A stretch of DNA of 5,926 nt from Candidatus Trichofilum aggregatum (GTDB lineage: Bacteria > Chloroflexota > Anaerolineae > Promineifilales > Promineifilaceae): contig JADJUV010000110.1 of the NCBI GenBank assembly GCA_016716885.1, forward strand, positions 1-5,926. The letters are read 5' to 3'. The position numbers and the translations under genes were made by a program. Numbering within the stretch: the first letter of the stretch is position 1; the number at the start of each line of letters is the position of its first letter. Positions 1 through 5,706 of the stretch are shown here, piece by piece. The notes under the pieces were generated by a model. It ran no database searches, was not told the origin of the DNA, and saw only the letters and a list, made by a program, of their open reading frames with translations.

Positions 1-362
1 CGAATTAAGAGATTGATGCGGCGCGATAAAGGCAAAAATGACCAAAGCGGATAATGAGCCGCCGCATAATCTTTGTTGAACTAAGCCGGGTGTGAGGTCT
101 CGTTTCGTTTGAGAATTAAGGCCCAATTTATGGTTAATTTTGGGTGACACGGGACCGATAGTGAACAAAAGTATAGCCAGGAGAGGCAGAAACTGTCAAC
201 GAACGGTGGGATGACCCCAGCCCTGTCTGGTTATCGTGTTCGCCAACGAACCGAAACAATGAGTCGAAGGACAGTCAGAATCAGAAAGCAGGCTGGCATC
301 AGGCAGGGGTAGACACTGGCCAAGGCCAGAAGAGTCAGCGCGGATGAATGGGGTCAACAATA
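1..362. other. Flank beyond the IS91-type transposase stop, no gene seen
   Basis: No convincing coding frame was found on either strand. The open frame on the minus strand at 196-429 shows no recognisable family features and overlaps the transposase tail. In IS91-family elements a non-coding stretch follows the transposase stop before the element end, so part of this region is probably the element terminus. No terminal sequence could be fixed, because these elements lack classical terminal inverted repeats and target duplications. The only clear structure is the inverted repeat at 10-72. Confidence 0.45.
10..72. repeat. Imperfect inverted repeat with stem-loop potential
   Basis: The left arm AGATTGATGCGGCG (10-23) pairs with the right arm CGCCGCATAATCT (60-72). 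The only defect is a single unpaired G at position 15. The arms are separated by 36 bp. There is no T-run after the right arm, so a simple intrinsic terminator is unlikely. It could be a structured end of the neighbouring IS91-type element or an unrelated hairpin. Confidence 0.4.
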
Positions 363-758
363 TCAAACTCCTAGTGGATAACGGGAACGAGGCCAGAGAC
401 GTTGCTGGCGTCTCATGGATTGGCCGCAATGGGGACAGGGAATGGGTGTGGGTACGTTTGAACGGGTTGAAGGCACGTCTGCGTCAGCGGCATCCTCTGG
501 TGAGAGTGCAACTGGTTGGCCTGGTTGCTGCCGAATGAGTTGGAGGCGATGCCGTAGACCAGGAGCAAAGAACCTGTAATAGCGCACCTTGACAAACCCT
601 CTGGGTAAGACGTGCTGAAGAAAACGGCGAATGAACTCCTGGACGGATAAGGTACAATGCCGCAGTTTGCCCGTCTCGGTGGTCAAGTAGCGTAAGGTAA
701 CCAGGTCATTGCTCACTTGATAAGGTGGCCTAACGTATTGTTGATCAATCCTTCCAGG
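363..758 (-). pseudogene. IS91-family (Y2/HUH) transposase, C-terminal remnant
   Basis: This frame is open from just after an in-frame stop at 759-761 to a TGA at 363-365, about 131 codons. The family is roughly 350-400 residues, so only the C-terminal third is present. The sequence has the family hallmarks in order: a strand like VTLRYLTTETGK, then EFIRRFLQHVLPRGFVKVRY, then YRFFAPGLRHRL, and finally a CPHCG zinc-binding-like motif near the end. The catalytic N-terminal part with the HUH motif and tyrosines is missing, and the sequence further upstream on this strand (above 758) does not resemble it in any frame I could read. An apparent GTG start at 714-716 only marks the edge of the fragment. 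The protein cannot be an active transposase. It indicates that a rolling-circle mobile element once inserted here and was truncated, probably on its transposase N-terminal side. Confidence 0.8.
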
Positions 759-1450
759 TTAATAGTGACGCGGCCGCGAAACCATCTGAGCGGTTTTTGC
801 TGCTCGCGATTGGGAGCCAGGGTAAGAAAGGAACGGGCAACGCGGCCGCACCATTGCCCGCTTGGCTGGTTGCTTTGAACGTGAGCTGGGCTTTTGGGGG
901 TTCAGAAACATGGCTTCATATAGGACGCGGCCGCAGGATGGTGAGGGGTGAAGGAGGGATAGGGTAATTGCTGGTGTGTCGCGGCCGCGTGCGTCATCAT
1001 CATCGCCAACTGGCAGACCTGCGACATAAAGGGGACGCGGGGAACGGGCAGAAGGTCGAGAGGGTGCTGCGGTATTATGGCAATGGGGCTGAAGCGGGGA
1101 AGGGGTAGTGGGGAAAGTTTGCGACCTTTATACCGGTGATGAATGGTTCATAGAGAATTGTGACTCTGGTTGACAAGATCGCGGCCGCGAGCGGTTCGGC
1201 AACGAGAGTGATGGCCCTGATCTAGCCAATTTTCACAGCTCACCTCTGAATTTCCGAAGAAGCTTTTGGCAACCAAATTCCGCGGCAGCTATCGTTTATT
1301 AACCATAAGGTGATGAGGCGTGAAGGTGGGTAATCCTAACCGGATGAACAAACCAACCCCATTTTCATAGCCTGGGTGGTTTCATGCCGGATGGGGACAA
1401 GTGCCCACCGTCACTTTACCACAAAGACCCATCGCCTCAAACCTCTATCT
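759..1450. other. Long gene-free stretch with five GCGGCCGC palindromes
   Basis: About 700 bp without a supportable gene on either strand; I found no tRNA, rRNA or CRISPR structure. Its outstanding feature is five copies of GCGGCCGC at 770, 842, 927, 981 and 1181, each preceded by C. A 10-bp direct repeat GGAACGGGCA occurs at 830 and 1041, which may be chance. An open frame on the minus strand at 1411-1764 overlaps the start of the CHAT gene and looks like a shadow. The stretch could be decayed mobile-element sequence or a long regulatory region. Confidence 0.5.
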
Positions 1451-1478
1451 TTTTCACTATTTTCCTTTATTCTATGAT
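1451..1478 (+). promoter_or_regulatory. Candidate sigma70-type promoter for the CHAT operon
   Basis: A -35-like TTTTCA (1451-1456) is followed after 16 bp by a -10-like TATGAT (1473-1478), which matches TATAAT at five of six positions. The surroundings are AT-rich compared with the flanking DNA. Transcription would begin near 1485 and leave an untranslated leader of about 130 nt before the ATG at 1619. This is a consensus match by eye only. Confidence 0.3.
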
Positions 1479-1606
1479 CGTCGTCGTTCCATCCACCACT
1501 TTCGCCAGACAACAACGAATATAGAGGCAAAACAGCAACACATATAAGAATTAAACGAGTGGATCGCCCTATCCGCTTATTCTCCAATTCCTTGTCGTCA
1601 TCTGTC

Positions 1607-1621
1607 AGGATTGAACCTATG
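1607..1621 (+). promoter_or_regulatory. Ribosome binding site that sets the CHAT start
   Basis: AGGA at 1607-1610 lies 8 nt before the ATG at 1619-1621. This favours 1619 over the GTG at 1559 in the same frame. The extra 20 residues from 1559 are low-complexity (Ser-rich), and I see no good ribosome binding site before them. Confidence 0.55.
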
Positions 1622-2146
1622 ATCGCTGATATTGAAATCCGCCTCTTGCCTCTGGCCGAACGAGGGTATCCAGTCGAAATACGGGTGACAACCGACACCG
1701 GGGAACAACAATTCCCTCGTCGGTACGCCGCGGCCGCATTACCCATCCTCTCCAGTACAACCAACTACACCGCTCCGGGAGAACAGCTATGGCAATGGTT
1801 CATGGCTGACCCAGACCTGCGCCAGGATTGGGCACGATTGTCTGGCCAACACCCGCAACGACGGTTACGCCTGCGCCTGGACGCGGCCGCGCCGGAACTC
1901 CATACCCTACCCTGGGAACAGCTTCACGACGGCCACAGCCACCTGGCCGCCAGCGACAACACCCCATTCTCCCGTTATCTGGCTGGCCCCTGGCGGCCGC
2001 AACCCCCCATTACTGCCGACCCCGTGCGCGTTCTGGTGGCCATCGCCAACCCCGATAACCTGGGAAAATACGAGCTACAGCCGGTGGATGTGGCGAAAGA
2101 GTGGTCGTTGATGCATGCGGCCGCGGCCAACCCCGCTTCGAGTTGA
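1619..2146 (+). CDS. CHAT caspase-like protease, N-terminal segment (frame broken)
   Basis: This segment supplies residues 1-172 of a protein that continues in another frame after about 2131. It contains the non-catalytic front of a CHAT (caspase HetF-associated with TPRs) protein. The opening is a beta-rich strand pattern, MIADIEIRLLPLAERGYPVE. Around residues 81-123 comes the stretch typical of CHAT proteins, where a run of alternating Arg/Leu leads into LPWEQLHDG and then TPFSRYLAGPW. The first strand of the caspase-like fold, VRVLVAIANPDNL, lies at about residues 136-148. The last few residues before the stop at 2144-2146 (ASS) are out of frame. Restoring one C in the CCCC run at 2131-2134 continues the protein as AANPRFELIQLPAP, a natural CHAT sequence. 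The start at 1619 is chosen for its AGGA site. It lies downstream of the candidate promoter and is the first gene of the operon. Confidence 0.8.
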   Translation: MIADIEIRLLPLAERGYPVEIRVTTDTGEQQFPRRYAAAALPILSSTTNYTAPGEQLWQWFMADPDLRQDWARLSGQHPQRRLRLRLDAAAPELHTLPWEQLHDGHSHLAASDNTPFSRYLAGPWRPQPPITADPVRVLVAIANPDNLGKYELQPVDVAKEWSLMHAAAANPASS

Positions 2147-3186
2147 TCCAACTGCCCGCCCCCATCACCCTGGCCCGACTGGAAACTGCCCTGCGTGACG
2201 GGGTTCATATCCTGCACCTGGTGGGACATGGGCAGATGAGCCGCAGCGGGGATCACGCCCTGCTCTATCTGGCTGATGAGAACAACCAGGTGCAGCCCGT
2301 GCGGGACAGTGAGTTCGTCGCCATGCTTACCCGGCTGCTGGGGGGGGTGGATACGGTTGCCACAGCCAACCTGCGGCTGGTTTATCTCTCCAGTTGTCAG
2401 ACAGCCAGCCGCAACCCGGCCGATGCGTTTCGGGGGCTGGCCCCACAGTTGGTTCGGGCCGGAATTACCAGTGTGGTGGCGATGCAAGATTTGGTGCCGG
2501 TGGTGACGGCCCAGGCATTTGCCCGGACTTTTTATGAACAGTTAGCTCAACATGGGCAAGTGGATGCGGCCGCGAACCGTGCCCGTGCCCACATTCTGAC
2601 CTCCAAACTACCCGGTGAGGCCATTCCCGTCCTATTTAGCCGCCTACGGAGTAACCGGCTTCTCCATGATCCCCTCGCGTCCGAAGCAGAGCGCGAGGCT
2701 GGTTTGGTGATGACCATCAACAGTGAAGGGGGTGATGTTATTGCCGGGGATAAACATATCCACGGCGCTGAGGTACATGGGGATAAAGTTGGGGGAGATA
2801 AAGTGGAAGGAGACAAGATAACTGTTGGCAACATTACAGGCAGCCAGGGGATTGCCATCGGGCGCGGGGCGCGGGCCAATGTGCGCATCCAGTATGGCCC
2901 TGCTGGCAATGAGTTAGCCGCGTTGTTTGCCCCTTTGTTGGCCCAGGCAGCCCGGGAAAACGTCACGGCCGTTGCTCAACTCCAAGCACTCAAAGCCGAA
3001 GTGGCTAAAGGGGAAAATGCCGATGATGACAACATGGCCGACCTGATCGGTGACATTGCCAGAGCTGCCCCCGCCGTCGTTGAAGGACTCGTTAATCTAT
3101 TTATCAATACCGTGATCTCTAAAGTAGCTGGTGGAGCCACGAAATACGTCTTGCGACGCCTGCGAAAGGATGTATATGACAACTGA
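2101..3186 (+). CDS. CHAT caspase-like protease, catalytic and C-terminal segment
   Basis: The genuine reading begins near 2132 and gives residues 173-522 of the joined protein; the GTG at 2101 is only an apparent start. The catalytic His is in HILHLVGHG (His204 in the joined protein, codon 2227-2229). The catalytic Cys is in VYLSSCQTA (Cys260, codon 2395-2397). Between and after them the usual CHAT elements are present: RGLAPQLVRAGITSVVAMQ, FARTFYEQL and the AANRARA helix. Both dyad residues are intact, so a cytoplasmic cysteine protease of clan CD is likely; the substrate is unknown. After the protease comes a Gly-Asp repeat module (residues 371-422). A helical tail of about 100 residues follows, acidic in its middle and hydrophobic at the end (GLVNLFINTVISKV), finishing with basic KYVLRRLRK. 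The tail may bind membrane or another protein. The last 11 bp overlap the next gene, so the two are probably translated together. No signal peptide is seen. Confidence 0.88.
   Translation: MVVDACGRGQPRFELIQLPAPITLARLETALRDGVHILHLVGHGQMSRSGDHALLYLADENNQVQPVRDSEFVAMLTRLLGGVDTVATANLRLVYLSSCQTASRNPADAFRGLAPQLVRAGITSVVAMQDLVPVVTAQAFARTFYEQLAQHGQVDAAANRARAHILTSKLPGEAIPVLFSRLRSNRLLHDPLASEAEREAGLVMTINSEGGDVIAGDKHIHGAEVHGDKVGGDKVEGDKITVGNITGSQGIAIGRGARANVRIQYGPAGNELAALFAPLLAQAARENVTAVAQLQALKAEVAKGENADDDNMADLIGDIARAAPAVVEGLVNLFINTVISKVAGGATKYVLRRLRKDVYDN
2131..2134 (+). other. Frameshift: one C apparently missing in the CHAT gene
   Basis: The frame before is GCC AAC CCC GCT TCG AGT TGA; the frame after is CGC TTC GAG TTG ATC. 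A fifth C would give AAC CCC CGC TTC GAG, joining the two halves of one CHAT domain without loss. No classical X-XXY-YYZ slippery heptamer is present, so programmed -1 frameshifting is not favoured over a base-call error or a true deletion. Confidence 0.75.
2728..2883 (+). repeat. Gly-Asp repeat module in the CHAT protein
   Basis: The encoded residues 371-422 follow a period of about five, with units such as GDVIA, GDKHI, HGDKV, GGDKV and EGDKI. They close with VGNITGSQGIAIGRGARANV. The spacing suggests a beta-solenoid or another stacking beta structure. The closing segment is closely matched in the next gene. Confidence 0.75.
3165..3178 (+). promoter_or_regulatory. Ribosome binding site inside the CHAT gene end
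   Basis: AAAGGA (3165-3170) lies 5 nt before the ATG at 3176 and within the last codons of the CHAT gene. It favours 3176 over the in-frame ATG at 3170, which overlaps the site itself. The overlap of 11 bp (3176-3186) points to translational coupling. Confidence 0.55.
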
Positions 3187-3487
3187 TAACAGAGCTTATT
3201 TAGGCAATTTACATCGGTTGCTCGATCAGTATTTTGATCTAGAGGATGTGCGCTCACTTTGTGTTGATCTGGGAGTAGATTATGATAGTGTACGTGGCGA
3301 GGGGAAATCAGCCCGCGTCCGCGAGCTAATCGTGGCCCTGGCGCGGAACGGCCGTCTCAAGAACTACTCACCCTGGCTGAAGAGCAGCGGCCGCGCGTTC
3401 AGTGGCCCCCAATACCGCCAGACTTCCAGCTACCTGCTTCTCTTGATTCGGACGCCGTTACGCCATCCGTTCAGCACGTTTACTTAG
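3176..3487 (+). CDS. Effector-associated (Death-like) domain, N-terminus of membrane receptor-like protein
   Basis: The real coding part is about residues 1-61; the tail after about 3360 is out of frame up to the TAG at 3485-3487. The sequence LHRLLDQYFDLEDVRSLC followed by VDLGVDYDSVRGEGKSARV, then RELIVALARNGRL, is the helical pattern of an effector-associated domain. These are small bacterial Death-superfamily-like adaptors found with CHAT, caspase and STAND-NTPase proteins. I do not assign it to a numbered EAD family. Such domains mediate like-with-like contacts that bring effectors to sensors. The gene overlaps the CHAT gene by 11 bp, which suggests that the protease is its partner. Restoring one A at 3359-3360 continues the protein as LKELLTLAEEQRPRVQWPP, the usual helix and Trp-Pro exit of this domain type. 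Confidence 0.75.
   Translation: MTTDNRAYLGNLHRLLDQYFDLEDVRSLCVDLGVDYDSVRGEGKSARVRELIVALARNGRLKNYSPWLKSSGRAFSGPQYRQTSSYLLLLIRTPLRHPFSTFT
3359..3360 (+). other. Frameshift: one A apparently missing
   Basis: The frame before reads GGC CGT CTC AAG AAC TAC; the frame after reads GAA CTA CTC ACC CTG GCT. A third A gives CTC AAA GAA CTA, so the Death-like domain runs straight into the linker, Gly-Asp module and membrane helix. Without it, the next usable start would be the GTG at 3853, downstream of the membrane helix, which would lose both the Gly-Asp module and the helix. Confidence 0.75.
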
Positions 3488-5097
3488 GCAATGTCATTCA
3501 TGGCGACCAGATCGGCGGCGATCAGGTTTCTGTTGGTCACATCAGTGACAGCCAGGGGGTTGCTATTGGCCGTGACGCCGAGGCCAGTGTTGAGCGCCAA
3601 TCAGGAAACATTGCTGATAAGCTGGCGGCTATTGCGCCCGGTTGGTGGCCTGGCAACCCGCATTATTTTGCGCCCGGCGTTGCCGCATCACTTCTTATAC
3701 TGATTGTAGCGCTCCTGGCTGTCTCGCTGCGTCCCAGACAACCTGAAGAAGTAGCAGCATCGCCGCCAGCGGCCACAAACCCAACATCTGTAGTTGAGGT
3801 CGTTACGTCCCCATCAATCACACCGGCGAACGCCGTAACACCGAGCGAAACAGTGACGGTAACGCCTCCAGCTACGACTGGCGAAACCCGCCCGCCTGAT
3901 GTAATTATCGCCGAGTTTGAAACACGCCCAGGTGAAACCGTGCGCGTAGCGCGGCGATTAGAAGAGAATCTGTATGAACAATTGCAAATATATGGGCTGA
4001 GCGATGTCAATGTGCGCGTGGTCAATGAGCCAATTTTAGACCGCGAACAAGCAGAGGCACTGACAACTGAATTAGCGGGCAAGGTCCTCATTTGGGGATG
4101 GTACGATGACGTAGGGGTAAGAGTTCGGATTCATTTGCCCGAAAGTAACCAGGACAGTTTACAAGCGATGCGCCTGCGCGAACTACCCCTGGAGCAAGCG
4201 GGCTCCAGCAGCAGTGAGTTGGCCTTTCTGGTAAAACGGCCGCTGCCGCAAAATGTTACCTTCCTGTCGCTTTTTATCATCGGCCAGTTGCGTTACCAGG
4301 CTAACGAATACCAGGCCGGCTACGCCGCTTTTGACGCCGCTATGGCCAATTTGCCGGAAACGGTCATTTTTGAAAATGAGGCCCTGCTCCATTTCTTTCA
4401 GGCACGCCAGTTAGAGCGCAGCGGCGAAGAGAACGCGGTTGAGGTAATTTGCTCTTACGCTAGCGCCATTGTCCTTGATCCTGACTTTGCCCCAGCCTAC
4501 AACAATCTGGGCGTTTTTCTGGCCAGCCAACAGTTATCGCCGGAACTGTACGAAGCGACTTCGTCTTGTTTGGCCGCGCTCCCCTTTGACTATGTCTCAA
4601 CGACTACTCTATTTAATCTCGCGGCCGAGTTGCAGCCGGACTCCGTTCTGGCCGCCTACAATCAACTGGCCTGGAATTACTTCTCGGGTTTTAGCTCCAT
4701 CGCTATCGAAACGGTGGATGAGATGATTGCCCGAGATCCCTCCATCCCCGGCCCCTACATCTTATCGGGCATACTGGCCGTCCGCGAGAATGACCTGGCG
4801 AAAGCGGAATCCCGTTTTGAGGCGGTTATAGACCGGCTGCCTGAACTCCGTTTAAATCTGAGCCTGGTTTATCTGCTGCAAGAACGGCCGCAGGCGGCGC
4901 AACCCATTTTAGAGCAGTTGTTGGCGGAAAATCCCGCCGACGCCGAGGCGTTATTGGCGCTGGCCTATCTCGTTTATCAAGAGGAAGGGCGGGAGCCGGC
5001 TCAACGTTACCTGGAGCAAGTTCCGCCGTTAACGCACAGGTTTACCCGGCTACAACCGCGGTACGGAGGAGCTGGAACCTCTGCCCGGAGGCTTTGA
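3361..5097 (+). CDS. Receptor-like membrane protein: Gly-Asp module, TM helix, TolB-like domain, TPRs
   Basis: This is the central part of the gene that starts at 3176. Numbered on the joined protein, the order is: Pro-rich linker; Gly-Asp module (about 103-139); one membrane helix GVAASLLILIVALLAVSL (about 168-185); a Pro/Thr/Ser/Val-rich spacer (about 186-240). Next is an alpha/beta domain (about 242-326) that starts DVIIAEFETRPGE and contains GKVLIWGWYDDVGVRVRIHL, resembling TolB/FlgO-type nucleotide-free domains. TPR-like helix pairs follow (about 362-618), for example APAYNNLGVFLAS and EALLALAYLVYQEEGREPAQ. The spacer and TPR region look extracytoplasmic, with the N-terminal domain inside. 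However, the RPR just after the helix is not what the positive-inside rule would favour, so topology is uncertain. The residues after about 5040 to the stop at 5095-5097 are out of frame. The likely role is sensing, with no ligand indicated. Confidence 0.75.
   Translation, partial: ELLTLAEEQRPRVQWPPIPPDFQLPASLDSDAVTPSVQHVYLGNVIHGDQIGGDQVSVGHISDSQGVAIGRDAEASVERQSGNIADKLAAIAPGWWPGNPHYFAPGVAASLLILIVALLAVSLRPRQPEEVAASPPAATNPTSVVEVVTSPSITPANAVTPSETVTVTPPATTGETRPPDVIIAEFETRPGETVRVARRLEENLYEQLQIYGLSDVNVRVVNEPILDREQAEALTTELAGKVLIWGWYDDVGVRVRIHLPESNQDSLQAMRLRELPLEQAGSSSSELAFLVKRPLPQNVTFLSLFIIGQLRYQANEYQAGYAAFDAAMANLPETVIFENEALLHFFQARQLERSGEENAVEVICSYASAIVLDPDFAPAYNNLGVFLASQQLSPELYEATSSCLAALPFDYVSTTTLFNLAAELQPDSVLAAYNQLAWNYFSGFSSIAIETVDEMIARDPSIPGPYILSGILAVRENDLAKAESRFEAVIDRLPELRLNLSLVYLLQERPQAAQPILEQLLAENPADAEALLALAYLVYQEEGREPAQRYLEQVPPLTHRFTRLQPRYGGAGTSARRL
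3481..3591 (+). repeat. Gly-Asp repeat module in the membrane protein
   Basis: The encoded segment runs YLGNVIHGDQIGGDQ, then VSVGHISDSQGVAIGRDAEA. It has the same five-residue rhythm as the CHAT protein module. Over the last 30 residues the two match at 17 positions by hand alignment, including the SQG-x-AIGR core. It lies between the Death-like domain and the membrane helix, so on the presumed cytoplasmic side. Confidence 0.75.
5038..5043 (+). other. Frameshift: one extra base, probably T
   Basis: Before this point the frame reads ACG CAC AGG; after it, CCC GGC TAC AAC CGC GGT ACG GAG GAG. Removing one T from AGGTTTACCC gives THRLPGYNRGTEELEPLPGG and joins the TPR array to the following segment. 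The exact base is uncertain within a few positions. Confidence 0.65.
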
Positions 5098-5683
5098 ACT
5101 GGCCGGTTACGTCACTTCGCCTCTTTTTATGGCCGAGCTGCTCCGCGTCTATTTTCTGTATATGGCTGGCGACACCGCCGACGCCATCACGCAATTGGAG
5201 CAACTGATCCTGACGACCGAACGGATTTTCCGGGCCAGCGGCTATTCTGATTATCTACCGCTGGAGCGTTACCTGTTAAGCCTGTTGTACACGTTGGCCG
5301 GCGATGAGGCAGCGGCTCAAGCCAGTTGGGAAACCATCGCACCCTTCGGCAGCGTGTATAGTGTGACGGCGCAGGCGGCCACGGCCAAAGCGTGGGAAGC
5401 GTTGGAAGTAAATTGCAATGAAGCGGCAAGCTACTGGTCATCATCCCCCGACTGGTTAACCCCGGACAACCCTTGTTTGCCGGAACCCTTGTCGGAACGC
5501 ATTACCGCCGTTTTCGATCTCTTTGTTAATCGGCTGCCTGGCCGCATCACCCACGAAGTGGCCGGTTTTCTGGGTGGGCAAGCCTGCCCCTTTGTCTTCA
5601 CTTACGATGTTGAGCGGCAGGATGGGTGCGGGATAACGTTATTTTGTATGAACTGGTGGGATCGGAGAACGAGCGCAGCCTAA
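5042..5683 (+). CDS. Receptor-like protein, second helical-repeat segment
   Basis: This continues the same protein; its first in-frame ATG (5129) is not a true start. The sequence LPGYNRGTEELEPLPGGFELAG leads into further helical pairs: FMAELLRVYFLYMAGDTADA, then LPLERYLLSLLYTLAGDEAAA. These resemble TPRs with Ala/Gly packing positions. After these come Cys-containing loops (VNCNEAASYW, NPCLPEP) and a C-terminal module that opens GGQACPFVFTYD. In an extracytoplasmic protein the cysteines could pair, but that is not shown. The true reading leaves this frame near 5620; the residues from there to the stop at 5681-5683 (DGCGITLFCMNWW and so on) are out of frame. Confidence 0.7.
   Translation, partial: LPGYNRGTEELEPLPGGFELAGYVTSPLFMAELLRVYFLYMAGDTADAITQLEQLILTTERIFRASGYSDYLPLERYLLSLLYTLAGDEAAAQASWETIAPFGSVYSVTAQAATAKAWEALEVNCNEAASYWSSSPDWLTPDNPCLPEPLSERITAVFDLFVNRLPGRITHEVAGFLGGQACPFVFTYDVERQDGCGITLFCMNWWDRRTSAA
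5620..5621 (+). other. Frameshift: one G apparently missing
   Basis: The frame before reads GAG CGG CAG GAT; the frame after reads GGA TGG GTG CGG GAT AAC. A third G gives CAG GGA TGG, hence VERQGWVRDNVILYEL, a smooth beta-strand sequence following the CPFVFTYD strand. An insertion of G in the GGG run at 5630-5632 would also restore frame but leaves a less natural sequence. Confidence 0.6.
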
Positions 5684-5706
5684 TGGCGTCAACTCAACTT
5701 TTTTGA
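5620..5706 (+). CDS. Short in-frame piece of the receptor-like protein's C-terminal domain
   Basis: This 28-codon piece reads GWVRDNVILYELVGSENE, then RSLMASTQLF, before a TGA at 5704-5706. It is bounded by the indels near 5620 and 5700 and has no start of its own. It belongs to the beta-rich C-terminal domain that begins at about 5573. I do not recognise a named family for it. Confidence 0.6.
   Translation, partial: GWVRDNVILYELVGSENERSLMASTQLF
5699..5704 (+). other. Frameshift: one extra T in a run of six
   Basis: The sequence reads CTT TTT TGA. With five T it becomes CTT TTT GAC GGC CGT TTG, so TQLFDGRLLIRELEPE continues without a stop. Six T is the longest T-run in this gene and a typical place for a length error. 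Confidence 0.75.

Larger units (their letters stand above)
770..3394. repeat. Cluster of eleven GCGGCCGC palindromes
   Basis: Exact copies start at 770, 842, 927, 981, 1181, 1730, 1883, 1993, 2117, 2566 and 3387. Five are in the gene-free stretch, five in the CHAT gene and one in the effector-associated domain gene. In coding sequence four are read as Ala-Ala-Ala (1730, 1883, 2117, 2566), one as Arg-Pro within TGG CGG CCG CAA (1993) and one as Gly-Arg within AGC GGC CGC GCG (3387). None occurs in 1-769 or after 3394. For random sequence at an assumed 55% GC, about 0.2 copies would be expected in the whole window. Because copies lie in both coding and non-coding sequence, codon preference alone does not explain them. 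Confidence 0.85.

Noticed and set aside
122..144. Short hairpin CCCAA ... TTGGG as a terminator
   Set aside because: Only five pairs hold and no T-run follows; too weak to call.
344..538. Plus-strand open frame over the transposase remnant
   Set aside because: The minus-strand reading has clear IS91-family motifs; this is its shadow.
128..1308. 11-bp inverted repeat TTATGGTTAAT (128-138) and ATTAACCATAA (1298-1308) that might bound a mobile element
   Set aside because: A match of this length is expected a few times by chance in a window this size, and IS91-type elements do not use such ends.
1559..1618. GTG at 1559 as an alternative start of the CHAT gene, adding 20 residues
   Set aside because: The extra residues are Ser-rich and unlike a CHAT N-terminus, while ATG 1619 has AGGA at a suitable distance.
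1411..1764. Minus-strand open frame of 117 codons
   Set aside because: It overlaps the CHAT promoter and gene start, has no recognisable motif and is rich in Arg/Ser of the kind seen in antisense shadows.
2110..2146. Programmed -1 frameshifting to make the CHAT protein
   Set aside because: There is no classical slippery heptamer, I noted no clear downstream stem, and four similar breaks in the next gene point to a common technical cause.
1975..2487. Minus-strand open frame of 170 codons
   Set aside because: It lies opposite the CHAT catalytic region, whose His and Cys motifs prove the plus-strand reading.
2547..2966. Minus-strand open frame opposite the CHAT C-terminus
   Set aside because: Its Ser/Pro-rich composition is the complement of the Gly-Asp repeat codons; no family features.
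3491..3703. Plus-strand open frame starting MSFMATRS
   Set aside because: It overlaps the frame that carries the Gly-Asp module and membrane helix, which has the better protein signal.
3663..4091. Minus-strand open frame rich in Thr, Ser and Val
   Set aside because: Antisense to the Pro/Thr linker and TolB-like domain; low complexity and no ribosome binding site noted.
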